A DNA stretch of 9,429 nucleotides from JBFWQM01 sp050249455 (GCA_050249455.1 JBFWQM010000211.1:1-9429), one strand, 5' to 3'; positions 1-6,266 are shown, counted from the stretch's first letter. Notes: generated by a model not told the origin, from the sequence alone. Numbers and translations are program-made.

Positions 1-1
1 C

Positions 2-622
2 GGCATCACGATCAGCAGGCACATCGTCCGCGGCCTGCTGATGGTCGCAGCGAAGTACAGCGACCGCGAGCAGATTTGCGGCCTGCTGTTCGAGACCGAC
101 GAGGCGAACCTCTACGTCGTCGCCACCGACGGGAAGATCCTGATCGCGCTGCGCCATGACCGTCCCGACAACGTCGCGCCAGGCCAGCGCTTCGTCGCGC
201 CGCGGAGCCTGTTTCGCCAGCCCGAGCGCTTCGACGACTACACGGTGTCGTGGGACCGCGAGACGGGCAAGGTCTCGGTGGACACCATGATCGATTTCGG
301 CGGCCGCGTCACGCTGACTGCTGACGTGCCGGCCAAGCGGTTCCCGAATTGGCGCGAGGTGATCCCGGCGAGGGTCGTGCCGGGCGAGACCGTCCTGGAT
401 CCGCGGCTGATGCGGCGGCTGCAGAAGGCGGCCGTGGCCATGGACGCGTGCGGCGAGTACGGCATCCGCTTCGCAACGCAGACCGGCAAGGCGGCGCTGG
501 TGTCGTTCGGCGGCCGGCCCGACGTGATCGGCTGCGTGATGCCCGTGCGGGTCGAGGCGCTGCCGCCCGCGCTGACCGAAGCGCCTGCATGGGCCGTCGA
601 GCCGGTGGCCGCCGAAGCATGA
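2..622 (+). CDS. DnaN/sliding-clamp-like phage protein, 5' end missing
   Basis: Resembles the short phage proteins related to the DNA polymerase III beta subunit, the clamp that holds replication enzymes on DNA. The frame is open from base 2 to the stop at 620-622 (206 residues visible). Residues before the first ATG (base 41) read GITISRHIVRGLL and continue naturally into MVAAKYSDREQICGLLFE, the first helix/strand of a clamp domain. The true start is therefore probably upstream of the window and the ATG at 41 is internal. Clamp-like features are VVATDGKILIAL (compare the ATDGHRL signature of beta clamps), a PNWREVIP stretch near the middle, and a C-terminal ALVSFGGRPDVIGCVMPVR that matches the end of this phage family. 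At just over 200 residues it is far shorter than the ~366-residue three-domain host DnaN. Family membership is by recalled pattern, not a search. It overlaps the next gene by ATGA. Confidence 0.75.
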   Translation, partial: GITISRHIVRGLLMVAAKYSDREQICGLLFETDEANLYVVATDGKILIALRHDRPDNVAPGQRFVAPRSLFRQPERFDDYTVSWDRETGKVSVDTMIDFGGRVTLTADVPAKRFPNWREVIPARVVPGETVLDPRLMRRLQKAAVAMDACGEYGIRFATQTGKAALVSFGGRPDVIGCVMPVRVEALPPALTEAPAWAVEPVAAEA

Positions 623-798
623 AGCCCGTCCTGTTCGAGCTCGACTTCGCCGACCGCCGCTGGCGGATCCTGACGCGCGCCCAGGCCGCGCAGGTGCTGC
701 GCGAGGCGCTGGTCGAGCGGACGTGGCTGCGCGAGGGCCTGCACGTGTACACGATCCTCGGGCGGCGCGCGGCGGCGACGCTGCGGCCGGTGGCGTGA
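619..798 (+). CDS. Small basic protein of unknown function (59 aa)
   Basis: Begins at the ATG that overlaps the stop of the clamp-like gene (ATGA, 619-622) and ends in TGA immediately overlapping the next ATG (798). The frame is open far upstream to 349, but the coupled start at 619 fits the operon and avoids a 270-nt overlap with the clamp gene. The product, MKPVLFELDFADRRWRILTR..., has a short strand-turn-strand start, then an Arg/Ala-rich helix (RAQAAQVLREALVERTW) and a basic tail. I recognise no domain, signal peptide or membrane segment. Its place between a replication-clamp-like gene and an HNH endonuclease suggests an accessory early phage protein, but no function can be assigned. Confidence 0.6.
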   Translation: MKPVLFELDFADRRWRILTRAQAAQVLREALVERTWLREGLHVYTILGRRAAATLRPVA

Positions 799-1523
799 TG
801 GCATTCGCGATGCATCCTGGCTGGCCGTTCTCGCCGCCGCCGGCGAGGGAGAAGCCTCGGCGCCGGCCGAAGTACCTCCGTCGTGTCTGGACCGCGGTGG
901 AGCTCGAACAACTGCGCCGCCGCTACCCGCACGAGCGCACCGACGAACTTGCCCGTGACCTGGGTCGCCCGGTAGGCCAGGTCTACCAGGCGGCCCAGCG
1001 CGCAGGCCTGTCCAAGACCGACGCTTACCTGGCGTCGCCGGACGCGCACCGCCTGGACGGCGTCAAGGGCGCCGCGACGCGCTTCCCGAAGGGTCACGTG
1101 CCGGCGAACAAGGGCCTGCGGCGGCCCGGGTGGGCGCCCGGCCGGATGCGCGACAGCCAGTTTCAGAAGGGCGGCAAGCCACACACGTGGGTGCCGGTCG
1201 GGACGCTGCGCATCAACGCCGACGGTTACTTGGACCGCAAGGTGACCGACTACGGGCGCGGGCCGCGCGACTGGGTCGCGGTGCACCGCCTCGTCTGGAT
1301 CGAAGCGAACGGCCCGGTGCCCGATGGACACGTCGTCGTCTTCAAGCCGGGCCGCCGGACGACCGACGTCGATGCGATCACGCCCGACGCGGTCGAGCTC
1401 GTCACCCGCGCCGACCTGATGGCGCGCAACACCATCCAGCGCTACCCGCCAGAGCTGAAGCAGGCCATCCGCCTGGTCGCCAAGGCGAAAAGGAAGATCG
1501 ATGCCCGATCAGAACATCAATAG
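798..1523 (+). CDS. HNH endonuclease with N-terminal helix-turn-helix (phage type)
   Basis: 241-residue protein of a phage/prophage HNH family. Residues ~31-72 (WTAVELEQLRRRYPHERTDE... to GLSKT) look like a SANT/Myb-like helix-turn-helix for DNA binding. A linker with FPKGHVPANKGLRR and SQFQKGGKPHTW follows (~85-130), which is characteristic of the family. Next comes the nuclease part: GTLRINADGYLDRKV, VHRLVW with His163, GPVPDGHVVVF with His178, and ELVTRADLMARNT near residues 200-215. Such enzymes nick or cut double-stranded DNA using one metal ion. In phages they act as homing endonucleases or DNA-processing enzymes. The Asn usually found just before the E-L-V-T strand is not obvious (DAVELVT), so the exact HNH residues are uncertain. 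The start at 798 overlaps the preceding stop by one base; Met5 is an alternative start. Confidence 0.82.
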   Translation: MAFAMHPGWPFSPPPAREKPRRRPKYLRRVWTAVELEQLRRRYPHERTDELARDLGRPVGQVYQAAQRAGLSKTDAYLASPDAHRLDGVKGAATRFPKGHVPANKGLRRPGWAPGRMRDSQFQKGGKPHTWVPVGTLRINADGYLDRKVTDYGRGPRDWVAVHRLVWIEANGPVPDGHVVVFKPGRRTTDVDAITPDAVELVTRADLMARNTIQRYPPELKQAIRLVAKAKRKIDARSEHQ

Positions 1524-1767
1524 GTTGCGGGGCCTTCTGTTCGCCTCGATCGAACGGCTGGCCGATCGTGACAAGCCGGTCGACCTCGATCGCGAGCGCG
1601 CGATCGTCGAGGCGGCGCAGGTGATCGTCAACACCGCGAAGGTCGAGGTCGACTTCATCCGGGCGACGGGTGGTGACGGGACGGGTTTCATCGACGCACC
1701 CGATGAGCCTGCAGCGAGCACGCTGCCCGACGGCATCACTCGCATCACCAGGCATCGGCTGAAATGA
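1501..1767 (+). CDS. Conserved-looking helical phage protein downstream of HNH gene (88 aa)
   Basis: 88 residues. It starts inside the last 23 bases of the HNH gene, with a good ribosome binding site (AGGA at 1491-1494, six bases before the ATG). Residues ~5-55 are predicted helical with alternating charged and hydrophobic positions (INRLRGLLFASIERLADR, then ERAIVEAAQVIVNTAKVEV). The tail is Gly/Pro-rich and probably flexible. I recall similar small proteins (DxxRAxAxAxVAQxIINxAKxEVDF pattern) commonly following phage HNH genes of this type. Their biochemical role is unknown to me. The helical part could mediate oligomerisation; this is inference. It overlaps the next gene by ATGA. Confidence 0.75.
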   Translation: MPDQNINRLRGLLFASIERLADRDKPVDLDRERAIVEAAQVIVNTAKVEVDFIRATGGDGTGFIDAPDEPAASTLPDGITRITRHRLK

Positions 1768-1907
1768 GCCCCTGGCGCGCCGGCACGATCTGCCGCCACT
1801 ACGAGATCGCGCCGCACTACCGGACCCCGCGTCCGTCGTGGTGGTGCGTGGCGGGGTGGGTGGCGTTCTTCGTGGGGCTGGTGCTGATTGTGGCGATGAC
1901 GGCATGA
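1764..1907 (+). CDS. Small single-pass membrane protein (47 aa)
   Basis: This short gene starts at the ATG overlapping the preceding stop (ATGA, 1764-1767) and ends with a TGA overlapping the next ATG (1904-1907). The 47-residue product has a polar basic N-terminal half (Arg11, Arg20, Arg23) and then a hydrophobic segment from about residue 26 to 46 (WWCVAGWVAFFVGLVLIV). This predicts one membrane helix with the N-terminus in the cytoplasm by the positive-inside rule. There is no lipobox and no obvious signal-peptidase site. Exact coupling on both sides and the clear hydrophobic stretch support it as real. Function unknown; small phage membrane proteins can affect superinfection or membrane state, but nothing here shows which. 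Confidence 0.6.
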   Translation: MSPWRAGTICRHYEIAPHYRTPRPSWWCVAGWVAFFVGLVLIVAMTA

Positions 1908-2134
1908 GTGCAACAGACCCGAACGATCCCACTCCGCCGCTGCTCGGCATCTGCCCCTTATGCGGTGACGACGTACGTAACGACCTGCTGCCGCCCTGCG
2001 ACTACGGCTCGATGACCTGCCCTGTCCGCAGGACCGCACCGGGCTACGCGACGGCACAGACTCTAGCGGCCGTCCCCTGCCGCCCCGCCCGCCCGCCGCT
2101 GCCGGCGATGTTCGACTACTCGGAGAAGCCATGA
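1904..2134 (+). CDS. Small Cys-pair, putative zinc-binding protein (76 aa)
   Basis: Start chosen at the ATG overlapping the previous stop (1904). The frame is open to 1838, but that start would overlap the membrane-protein gene extensively. The 76-residue product carries Cys17-X2-Cys20 (ICPLCGDD) followed by Cys32 and Cys39. This spacing could hold one zinc ion in a zinc-ribbon/knuckle-like fold of about 25 residues. The C-terminal half is Pro/Arg-rich and probably disordered, ending DYSEKP. No family recognised. It sits directly before another multi-Cys protein and overlaps it by ATGA, so the two may act in the same process. A role in nucleic-acid or protein binding is only inferred from the Cys pattern. 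Confidence 0.6.
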   Translation: MSATDPNDPTPPLLGICPLCGDDVRNDLLPPCDYGSMTCPVRRTAPGYATAQTLAAVPCRPARPPLPAMFDYSEKP

Positions 2135-2958
2135 CGATCACGCTGAAGACCCTGCCGCAGGCGACGGCGCAGGAGGGGTCGAAGCGGGCTCTCGAAAGCG
2201 CGCCTCAGCCGGCGCCAAGCGCCCTCGCATCCGCGCCCGGGGCGGTTCCGGTTGCCTACATCCAGCGCGACCACCTGCAGAAAGCTCGCCGCGCACCGTT
2301 CCTCTGCCGCGTGGAGCCGACGCGGCGCCATCCCGACTTCGATCCCGTCTACACCGCCCCGCCCGCCACGGACCCGGCCGGCGATATCGACGACAAGGCG
2401 CACCCGCGATTCATGGCCGGCTACGACGCTGGGTTGCGTGACGGAAGAGCGATTGCGGCCCGCGAAGAGTCTGAAGCGCCCCTGCCGGACCCGGCCGGCG
2501 ACCTGCTGGTGCCGGAGCGGGAGGCGGTGCATGTCGAATGCCGTGAGTGCCGGGACTGCGAGCACGTCGGGATCAACGACGAATCATCGACCGACGCAAC
2601 GTGCTCGATGTGCGACTGGTCGGGCCCAAGCCCGGCGGATGACCACTGCCCGCAGTGTCATCGCGACGGGACCATGGGAGCGGCGTGCCCGAAATGCGGC
2701 GGCAGGTACGGCCTGATCGCCGAAGCCGCCCTGCCGGGCCCGGTCGGCCCGGCCGGCGACCCGCTGGTGCCGGAGCGGGAGGCGGACATCATCGAACGCG
2801 CGATCAAGCAGACGTGGGAGATGATCGACCCGCTCAATCCTCCGGGCGAGCCCGGGAGCTACTGGCGTGGCCAGCACAACGGCATCGCGGCCGCGCTGAA
2901 GACGCTGCGAGCGAACCTGGACGCCCTGCGCGCCGCCGGGCAGCCGGAGGGCAACTGA
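2131..2958 (+). CDS. Multi-Cys zinc-ribbon phage protein with internal repeat (275 aa)
   Basis: 275 residues. The N-terminal ~40 are low-complexity Ala/Pro. A segment VPVAYIQRDHL... ending VYTAPP (~39-77) resembles a short module seen in many hypothetical phage proteins. In the middle lie four Cys clusters: Cys137/140/143, Cys158-X2-Cys161, Cys173-X2-Cys176 and Cys186-X2-Cys189, consistent with two zinc ribbons. A phrase PAGDxLVPEREA occurs before the zinc region (~residues 121-132) and again after it (~207-218), encoded by near-identical 37-bp DNA copies. A shorter PAGD copy lies near residue 82. The C-terminal ~60 residues (ERAIKQTWEMIDPLNPPG... then AAALKTLRANLDAL) are helical. It looks like a mosaic of phage modules joined by duplication. 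Function unknown; DNA or protein binding is inferred from the zinc ribbons. Overlaps are ATGA upstream and TGATG downstream. Confidence 0.7.
   Translation: MTITLKTLPQATAQEGSKRALESAPQPAPSALASAPGAVPVAYIQRDHLQKARRAPFLCRVEPTRRHPDFDPVYTAPPATDPAGDIDDKAHPRFMAGYDAGLRDGRAIAAREESEAPLPDPAGDLLVPEREAVHVECRECRDCEHVGINDESSTDATCSMCDWSGPSPADDHCPQCHRDGTMGAACPKCGGRYGLIAEAALPGPVGPAGDPLVPEREADIIERAIKQTWEMIDPLNPPGEPGSYWRGQHNGIAAALKTLRANLDALRAAGQPEGN
2491..2527 (+). repeat. Direct repeat copy 1 inside zinc-ribbon gene
   Basis: 37-bp segment matching positions 2749-2785 at 36 of 37 bases (one T/C difference). It begins CCGGCCGGCGAC and ends GGAGCGGGAGGCGG, and encodes PAGDLLVPEREA. An 11-bp partial third copy (CCGGCCGGCGA) lies near 2374. 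Confidence 0.9.
2749..2785 (+). repeat. Direct repeat copy 2 inside zinc-ribbon gene
   Basis: Second copy of the 37-bp repeat, 258 bases after the first and in the same reading frame (258 = 86 codons), encoding PAGDPLVPEREA. Near-identity at the DNA level suggests recent duplication or ongoing recombination. Confidence 0.9.
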
Positions 2959-3191
2959 TGCCGACCACTGAGACGATCGCCTCGACGCCGATTCCGGATG
3001 CAATTCTCCGATCGCTGCCCGGCGTCGGACGAGCGGATGACGCCGTGCTGGCCGAGGTCCGAAGCCTGCGGCGGGAGATCGCGGAACTGCGCGCGGTGCT
3101 CAACCCGCCCGCATCGCCGATCGCCACCGGCCGCGACGTGCTCGCGCAATACGCTGCCCTGAGCGCCGGGAAGCCGGAGCCGCGCCCATGA
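2958..3191 (+). CDS. Small coiled-coil protein (77 aa)
   Basis: Start at the ATG sharing one base with the previous stop (TGATG at 2956-2960). The frame is open further upstream but that would overlap the zinc-ribbon gene. The 77-residue product has a short N-terminal PDAILRSLPGVGRADDAV segment, a heptad-like helix of about residues 29-50 (VLAEVRSLRREIAELRAVL), and a polar tail ending KPEPRP. A coiled coil suggests dimerisation. No signal peptide or membrane helix. It overlaps the next gene by ATGA. Unrecognised. Confidence 0.6.
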   Translation: MPTTETIASTPIPDAILRSLPGVGRADDAVLAEVRSLRREIAELRAVLNPPASPIATGRDVLAQYAALSAGKPEPRP

Positions 3192-3331
3192 CCCCCGACC
3201 CGTTCGGCGACTACTACGGCGACAGGGCCGACCGCCACGCCGAGGACACATGGTCGATCGTGCCGTTCGTCGTGGGGATGGCGGCGGGGGCGGCGGTGCT
3301 GGTGTCGCGCATGCTGGGTGGTGGTCTATGA
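3188..3331 (+). CDS. Second small single-pass membrane protein (47 aa)
   Basis: A short gene coupled at both ends by ATGA (3188-3191 and 3328-3331). The 47-residue product has an acidic, tyrosine-containing N-terminus (MTPDPFGDYYGDRADRHAED) and a hydrophobic stretch of about residues 22-39 (WSIVPFVVGMAAGAAVLV), followed by SRMLGGG. This predicts one membrane helix. The charge pattern (acidic N-terminus, Arg41 after the helix) favours the C-terminus in the cytoplasm, opposite to the 47-residue protein at 1764. There is no sequence similarity between the two beyond size. Function unknown. Its direct coupling to the exonuclease gene is notable but may only reflect packing. Confidence 0.58.
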   Translation: MTPDPFGDYYGDRADRHAEDTWSIVPFVVGMAAGAAVLVSRMLGGGL

Positions 3332-4128
3332 AGCAACCCGTGACCATCCGCGCGTCGTCCTTCGGGTCGCTGTTCGACTGCCCTGCCCGCTGGGTCGCCG
3401 TGCACATGGAAGGCCGCCGCACGCCGCAGGCCGGCACCGCTGCGCTCGGCACCGCGATCCACAACGGCACCGCCGTCTTCGACAAGGATCGCGTCGCCGG
3501 AATCGCGCCGTCACTGGAGGCCGCCGAGGACGCCGCGGTCGAATCGATCAACCGGCCGCGCGAGGAAACGATCTGGGACGACGAAGGCCGCGACAAGGCC
3601 GAGGCAGTTGCGCGCAGTCTGACGCAACGCTACTGCACCCTGGAGAGCCTGCGGCACGAGTTCGTGGCCGTTGAGGCGAGTGTCGAGGCGCTGCACATCA
3701 CAGACCTCGCGATCGTGCTAACCGGTCACGTCGACCGCGTGCGACGGGTCGACGATCAGCACGGGATCAGCGACATCAAGTCCGGCAAGCAAGCCGTCGG
3801 CACCGATGGGCGGGCCCGCACGCATGGCCACGCGGCGCAGCTCGGCGTCTACGAGCTGGTGGCGCAGGCCGCGACCGGCCTGGTGATCGATGCGCCGGCG
3901 CAGATCATCGGCCTGCAGACCAACCTGACGCCCGAGAAGCAGCGCATCGGCACCGGCGAGATCACGAACGCTCGCGAGCCGCTGCTGGGCGACGAATCGC
4001 ACTCTGGCCTGCTGCACATGGCCTCGAGGATCGTTCACGGCGAGACCGAGGCCTGGGGCAACCCGAAGTCGATGATGTGCCACGAACGCTACTGCCCGAA
4101 CTTCAAGACCTGCTTCTACCGCCGATAG
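3328..4128 (+). CDS. PD-(D/E)XK nuclease, RecB/Cas4-like, probable recombination exonuclease
   Basis: 266 residues from the ATG overlapping the previous stop. Motifs in order: Cys18 in FDCPARW; GTAIH (41-45) with the metal-site His; GHVDRV with Asp136; SDIKSGK with Asp149-X-Lys151, the PD-(D/E)XK core; then HAAQLGVYELVA, the QxxxY-type motif IV; and a C-terminal Cys251-X4-Cys256-X5-Cys262. One Cys near the N-terminus and three near the C-terminus is the arrangement that holds a 4Fe-4S cluster in Cas4, AddB and related nucleases. The gene lies directly before a RecT-like annealase, so it most likely resects double-strand ends to expose single strands for annealing, as in RecE/RecT or lambda Exo/Beta pairs. 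Polarity cannot be read from the sequence. No Cas1/Cas2 genes or CRISPR repeats are present, so a CRISPR role is unlikely. Confidence 0.85.
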   Translation: MKQPVTIRASSFGSLFDCPARWVAVHMEGRRTPQAGTAALGTAIHNGTAVFDKDRVAGIAPSLEAAEDAAVESINRPREETIWDDEGRDKAEAVARSLTQRYCTLESLRHEFVAVEASVEALHITDLAIVLTGHVDRVRRVDDQHGISDIKSGKQAVGTDGRARTHGHAAQLGVYELVAQAATGLVIDAPAQIIGLQTNLTPEKQRIGTGEITNAREPLLGDESHSGLLHMASRIVHGETEAWGNPKSMMCHERYCPNFKTCFYRR

Positions 4129-4132
4129 GAGG
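4127..4132 (+). promoter_or_regulatory. Strong ribosome binding site for the annealase gene
   Basis: AGGAGG lies eight bases before the ATG at 4141. This is one of only two junctions in the 17-gene run where genes do not overlap, so the annealase has its own strong translation start, which fits a protein needed in stoichiometric amounts. Confidence 0.75.
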
Positions 4133-4140
4133 CGAATCGA

Positions 4141-5064
4141 ATGAGTGCCGTACCCTCGACCCTGGCCGAACTCCGAGCCGGCAATCGGCCGCCGGCGATT
4201 GCCGACATGCCGCCCGTGCGCGCCGGCTTCAACGACATGCAGGGCTTCGAGCTCGCCCAGCGTGGCGCGAAGTTGCTGGCGGCATCCGACCTGGTGCCGC
4301 AGGCCTTCAAGGGCAACCTTGCGAACTGCGTTGTCGCGCTGGAGATGGCGCAGCGCATCGGCGCCTCCGCGCTGATGGTGATGCAGAACCTCGATATCGT
4401 GCACGGCCGGCCGACCTGGCGCGCGCAGTTCGTCATCGCCTGCGTGAACCAGTGCGGTCGTTTCTCGGCGCTGCGCTATGAATGGAGCGGCACGGAAGGC
4501 AATGACGACTGGGGTTGCCGTGCGTGGGCCGTCGAGAAAGCGACCGGCGAGAAGCTGCGCGGCCCGTTGGTGACGATCGCGCTCGCCAAGTCCGAGGGCT
4601 GGCACAGCAAGAACGGCTCCAAGTGGAAGTCCATTCCCGAACTGATGCTGATGTACCGCGCCGGGTCGTGGTTCGGTCGAACCTACGCGCCCGAGCTGAC
4701 GATGGGCCTGCAGACCTCCGAGGAGGCGCACGACATCATCGACATCAACGCGGACGGCAGTTACACCGTCACGTCGGACCATCTGCGCAGCGCGGCCGCT
4801 GTCGGACCCGGCGCCGACGGTGCCGCGGTAGTGATCGACGGTGACACCGGCGAGATCAAGGCCGGCGAAGCGAAGCCCGCCGCCGACGGCGCTCCGCCGC
4901 CCCTCACGCACGCCGCTGTCGCCGGAGCGCTGGAGAAGGCCACCACCATCGACGCCCTCGACGATGCCGCCACCGGCATCGAGCGCGTTGTCGTGTTCGA
5001 GCAGCGCAAGGAACTGGCCGCGATCTACAAGGCGCGCCGCGCCGAACTGGAGAGCCGGCGATGA
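4141..5064 (+). CDS. RecT-like single-strand annealing protein
   Basis: 307 residues. The core of about residues 36-200 matches a phage RecT-type annealase family: FELAQRGAKLLAASDLVPQAF, NCVVALEMAQRIGASALMVMQNL, DIVHGRPTWRAQFVIACV, then ALAKSEGWHSKNGSKW, PELMLMYRAGSWFGRTY and APELTMGLQTSEEAHDI. Such proteins coat single-stranded DNA and anneal complementary strands in phage recombination and replication restart. The C-terminal third (~212-307) is an Ala/Pro-rich linker plus charged helices, in the position where RecT/Beta proteins often bind partners such as SSB. The upstream neighbour is the PD-(D/E)XK nuclease and the downstream neighbour, overlapping by ATGA, is an ExoX-like exonuclease, giving a compact recombination cassette. 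I am confident of the RecT superfamily-like assignment, less so of the exact subfamily. Confidence 0.82.
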   Translation: MSAVPSTLAELRAGNRPPAIADMPPVRAGFNDMQGFELAQRGAKLLAASDLVPQAFKGNLANCVVALEMAQRIGASALMVMQNLDIVHGRPTWRAQFVIACVNQCGRFSALRYEWSGTEGNDDWGCRAWAVEKATGEKLRGPLVTIALAKSEGWHSKNGSKWKSIPELMLMYRAGSWFGRTYAPELTMGLQTSEEAHDIIDINADGSYTVTSDHLRSAAAVGPGADGAAVVIDGDTGEIKAGEAKPAADGAPPPLTHAAVAGALEKATTIDALDDAATGIERVVVFEQRKELAAIYKARRAELESRR

Positions 5065-5714
5065 GAGCCATCGTCATCGACACCGAAACCACCGGACTTG
5101 ACGACCCGGTTCCTGTCGAGATCGCCTGGGCTGATATCGATCAGATGGGCAACGTCAAAAGCGACTGTGTGGTGCGGCGATTCAACCCGGGCAGGCCGAT
5201 CAGTTGGGGTGCCATGGCCACCCACCACATCCGCGACGAGGACGTGTCCAGCGAGCCGCCGCCCTCCACCTTCTCGCTTCCCGATGGGACGGTCTACCTG
5301 ATCGGACACAACATCGATTTCGACTGGAAGGTTCTCGGGTCGCCGGACGTCAAGCGCATCTGCACGCTGGCGCTGGCGCGCACGCTCTGGCCGGAGATGG
5401 ACAGTCACACATTGGGCGCCTGCACTTATCGGATCCGTGGCGCCCAGGCCCGGCGCGATCTTCGCGGGGCACACTCCGCGGCCACCGACATCCTTCTAGC
5501 CGCCGCAGTGCTGCAAGCATGGTCGTCCGTGAATTCGCCGACGGATCTCGCTCACCTGTGGCTCATGTCGGAGGCTGCTCGTGTTCCAACGCACATGACG
5601 TTCGGCAAGCACAAGGGCCTCCCGATCGAGGAGGTTCCGCGCGACTACAAGCAGTGGCTGATGCGACAGCCCGATGTCGACCCGTACCTGATGAAGGCGC
5701 TGCGCGCCACCTGA
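5061..5714 (+). CDS. exoX: ExoX-like 3'-5' exonuclease (DEDDh) with C-terminal DUF3820
   Basis: 217 residues, close to the 220 of E. coli exodeoxyribonuclease X, and alike along the whole length. Exo I motif: Asp7 and Glu9 in VIDTETTGL. Exo II: HNIDFD with Asp88. Exo III: His138 and Asp143 in GAHSAATDILL, the DEDDh set. RPISWGAMATHHI parallels the RPISPQAMAIHRI stretch of ExoX. The tail MTFGKHKGLPIEEVPRDYKQWL (~179-200, then to the end) is the DUF3820 module that also ends ExoX. ExoX degrades DNA from 3' ends in a distributive manner and works in mismatch repair and recombination. Here it follows the annealase by an ATGA overlap, so trimming 3' tails after annealing is a plausible role. All catalytic residues are present. 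Confidence 0.88.
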   Translation: MRAIVIDTETTGLDDPVPVEIAWADIDQMGNVKSDCVVRRFNPGRPISWGAMATHHIRDEDVSSEPPPSTFSLPDGTVYLIGHNIDFDWKVLGSPDVKRICTLALARTLWPEMDSHTLGACTYRIRGAQARRDLRGAHSAATDILLAAAVLQAWSSVNSPTDLAHLWLMSEAARVPTHMTFGKHKGLPIEEVPRDYKQWLMRQPDVDPYLMKALRAT

Positions 5715-5726
5715 CCACCCACCACC

Positions 5727-5730
5727 GGAG
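5727..5730 (+). promoter_or_regulatory. Ribosome binding site of the 176-aa gene
   Basis: GGAG five bases before the ATG at 5736, in the 21-nt gap after exoX. This is the second of the two non-overlapping junctions. Confidence 0.55.
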
Positions 5731-5735
5731 CACGC

Positions 5736-6266
5736 ATGTTCAGCCTCGAAACCCAGGCCGTGAAGATCACGGCGGTCAATCCCCGCACCGAGATCCACGG
5801 CGACGAGCACGTGCCGGCGGCGGACATCTCCATCACCTTCGACGCGGCCAACGACCTGCTGATCGATTTCGCGCCGACGCTGCGAACGATGCTGTTCGCG
5901 AAGGCGAACAAGACCAGCGGCGTGCCGCAACAGGGCGAACTTGATGCGGTCGAGCCGGCGAGCGACATGCCCGCGCTACGCGACATCGGGCTCGAGCCGC
6001 CGTTCAAGGTGAAATTCGAGGGCGCCGGCTACTCGGTCGAGATCATCGTCGGCATCACCGGCGACCAGAACATCGACCTCGACGACGCCAAGGTCGGCAA
6101 GATCAGGATCACGCCGAAGGAAGGCGGGACCGTCACGTTCGCGATGCAGATCCAGGCGTCGGGGCTGGACGAGGCCGTGCTCGGCCGGCTCTGCACGCTG
6201 ATCGGGTCCGAGGTGCGGATGGCACTGACGCCACCGGTGGCTGACCAGGAAAGGATCGCAGCGTGA
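5736..6266 (+). CDS. Conserved phage protein of unknown function, next to recombination genes (176 aa)
   Basis: 176 residues. I recognise the overall pattern from many phage/prophage recombination regions: an N-terminal VKITAVNPRTEIHGDEHVPAADISI, a central LEPPFKVKFEGAGYSVEI, then GDQNIDLDDAKVGKIRITPKEGGTVTF and a C-terminal LGRLCTLIGSEVRMAL. It is rich in predicted beta strands, with acidic loops and no membrane segment. No catalytic motif is visible. Its position after nuclease, annealase and ExoX makes a DNA-bound accessory role, for example single-strand binding, a testable guess only. It has its own ribosome binding site, suggesting higher expression than its coupled neighbours. GTGA overlap with the next gene. 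Confidence 0.78.
   Translation: MFSLETQAVKITAVNPRTEIHGDEHVPAADISITFDAANDLLIDFAPTLRTMLFAKANKTSGVPQQGELDAVEPASDMPALRDIGLEPPFKVKFEGAGYSVEIIVGITGDQNIDLDDAKVGKIRITPKEGGTVTFAMQIQASGLDEAVLGRLCTLIGSEVRMALTPPVADQERIAA

Noticed and set aside
41..43. ATG at 41 as the start of the clamp-like gene
   Set aside because: The frame is open back to the window edge and the preceding residues continue the clamp-like domain, so the real start is probably outside the window.
349..618. Upstream extension of the 59-aa gene
   Set aside because: It would overlap the clamp-like gene by 270 nt. The ATG at 619 is coupled exactly to that gene's stop.
309..1331. Minus-strand open frame of 340 codons
   Set aside because: Antisense to the clamp-like, 59-aa and HNH genes. 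The product is Arg/Pro/Ala-rich low complexity, typical of a shadow frame.
3328..4128. Cas4 of a CRISPR adaptation module
   Set aside because: No cas1, cas2 or CRISPR array is visible, and the gene sits next to a phage annealase, so a recombination exonuclease is the simpler reading.
3718..4911. Long open frame on the minus strand (397 codons)
   Set aside because: It lies entirely antisense to the well-supported nuclease and annealase genes. Long antisense frames are expected in GC-rich coding DNA, and its product shows no recognisable motifs.
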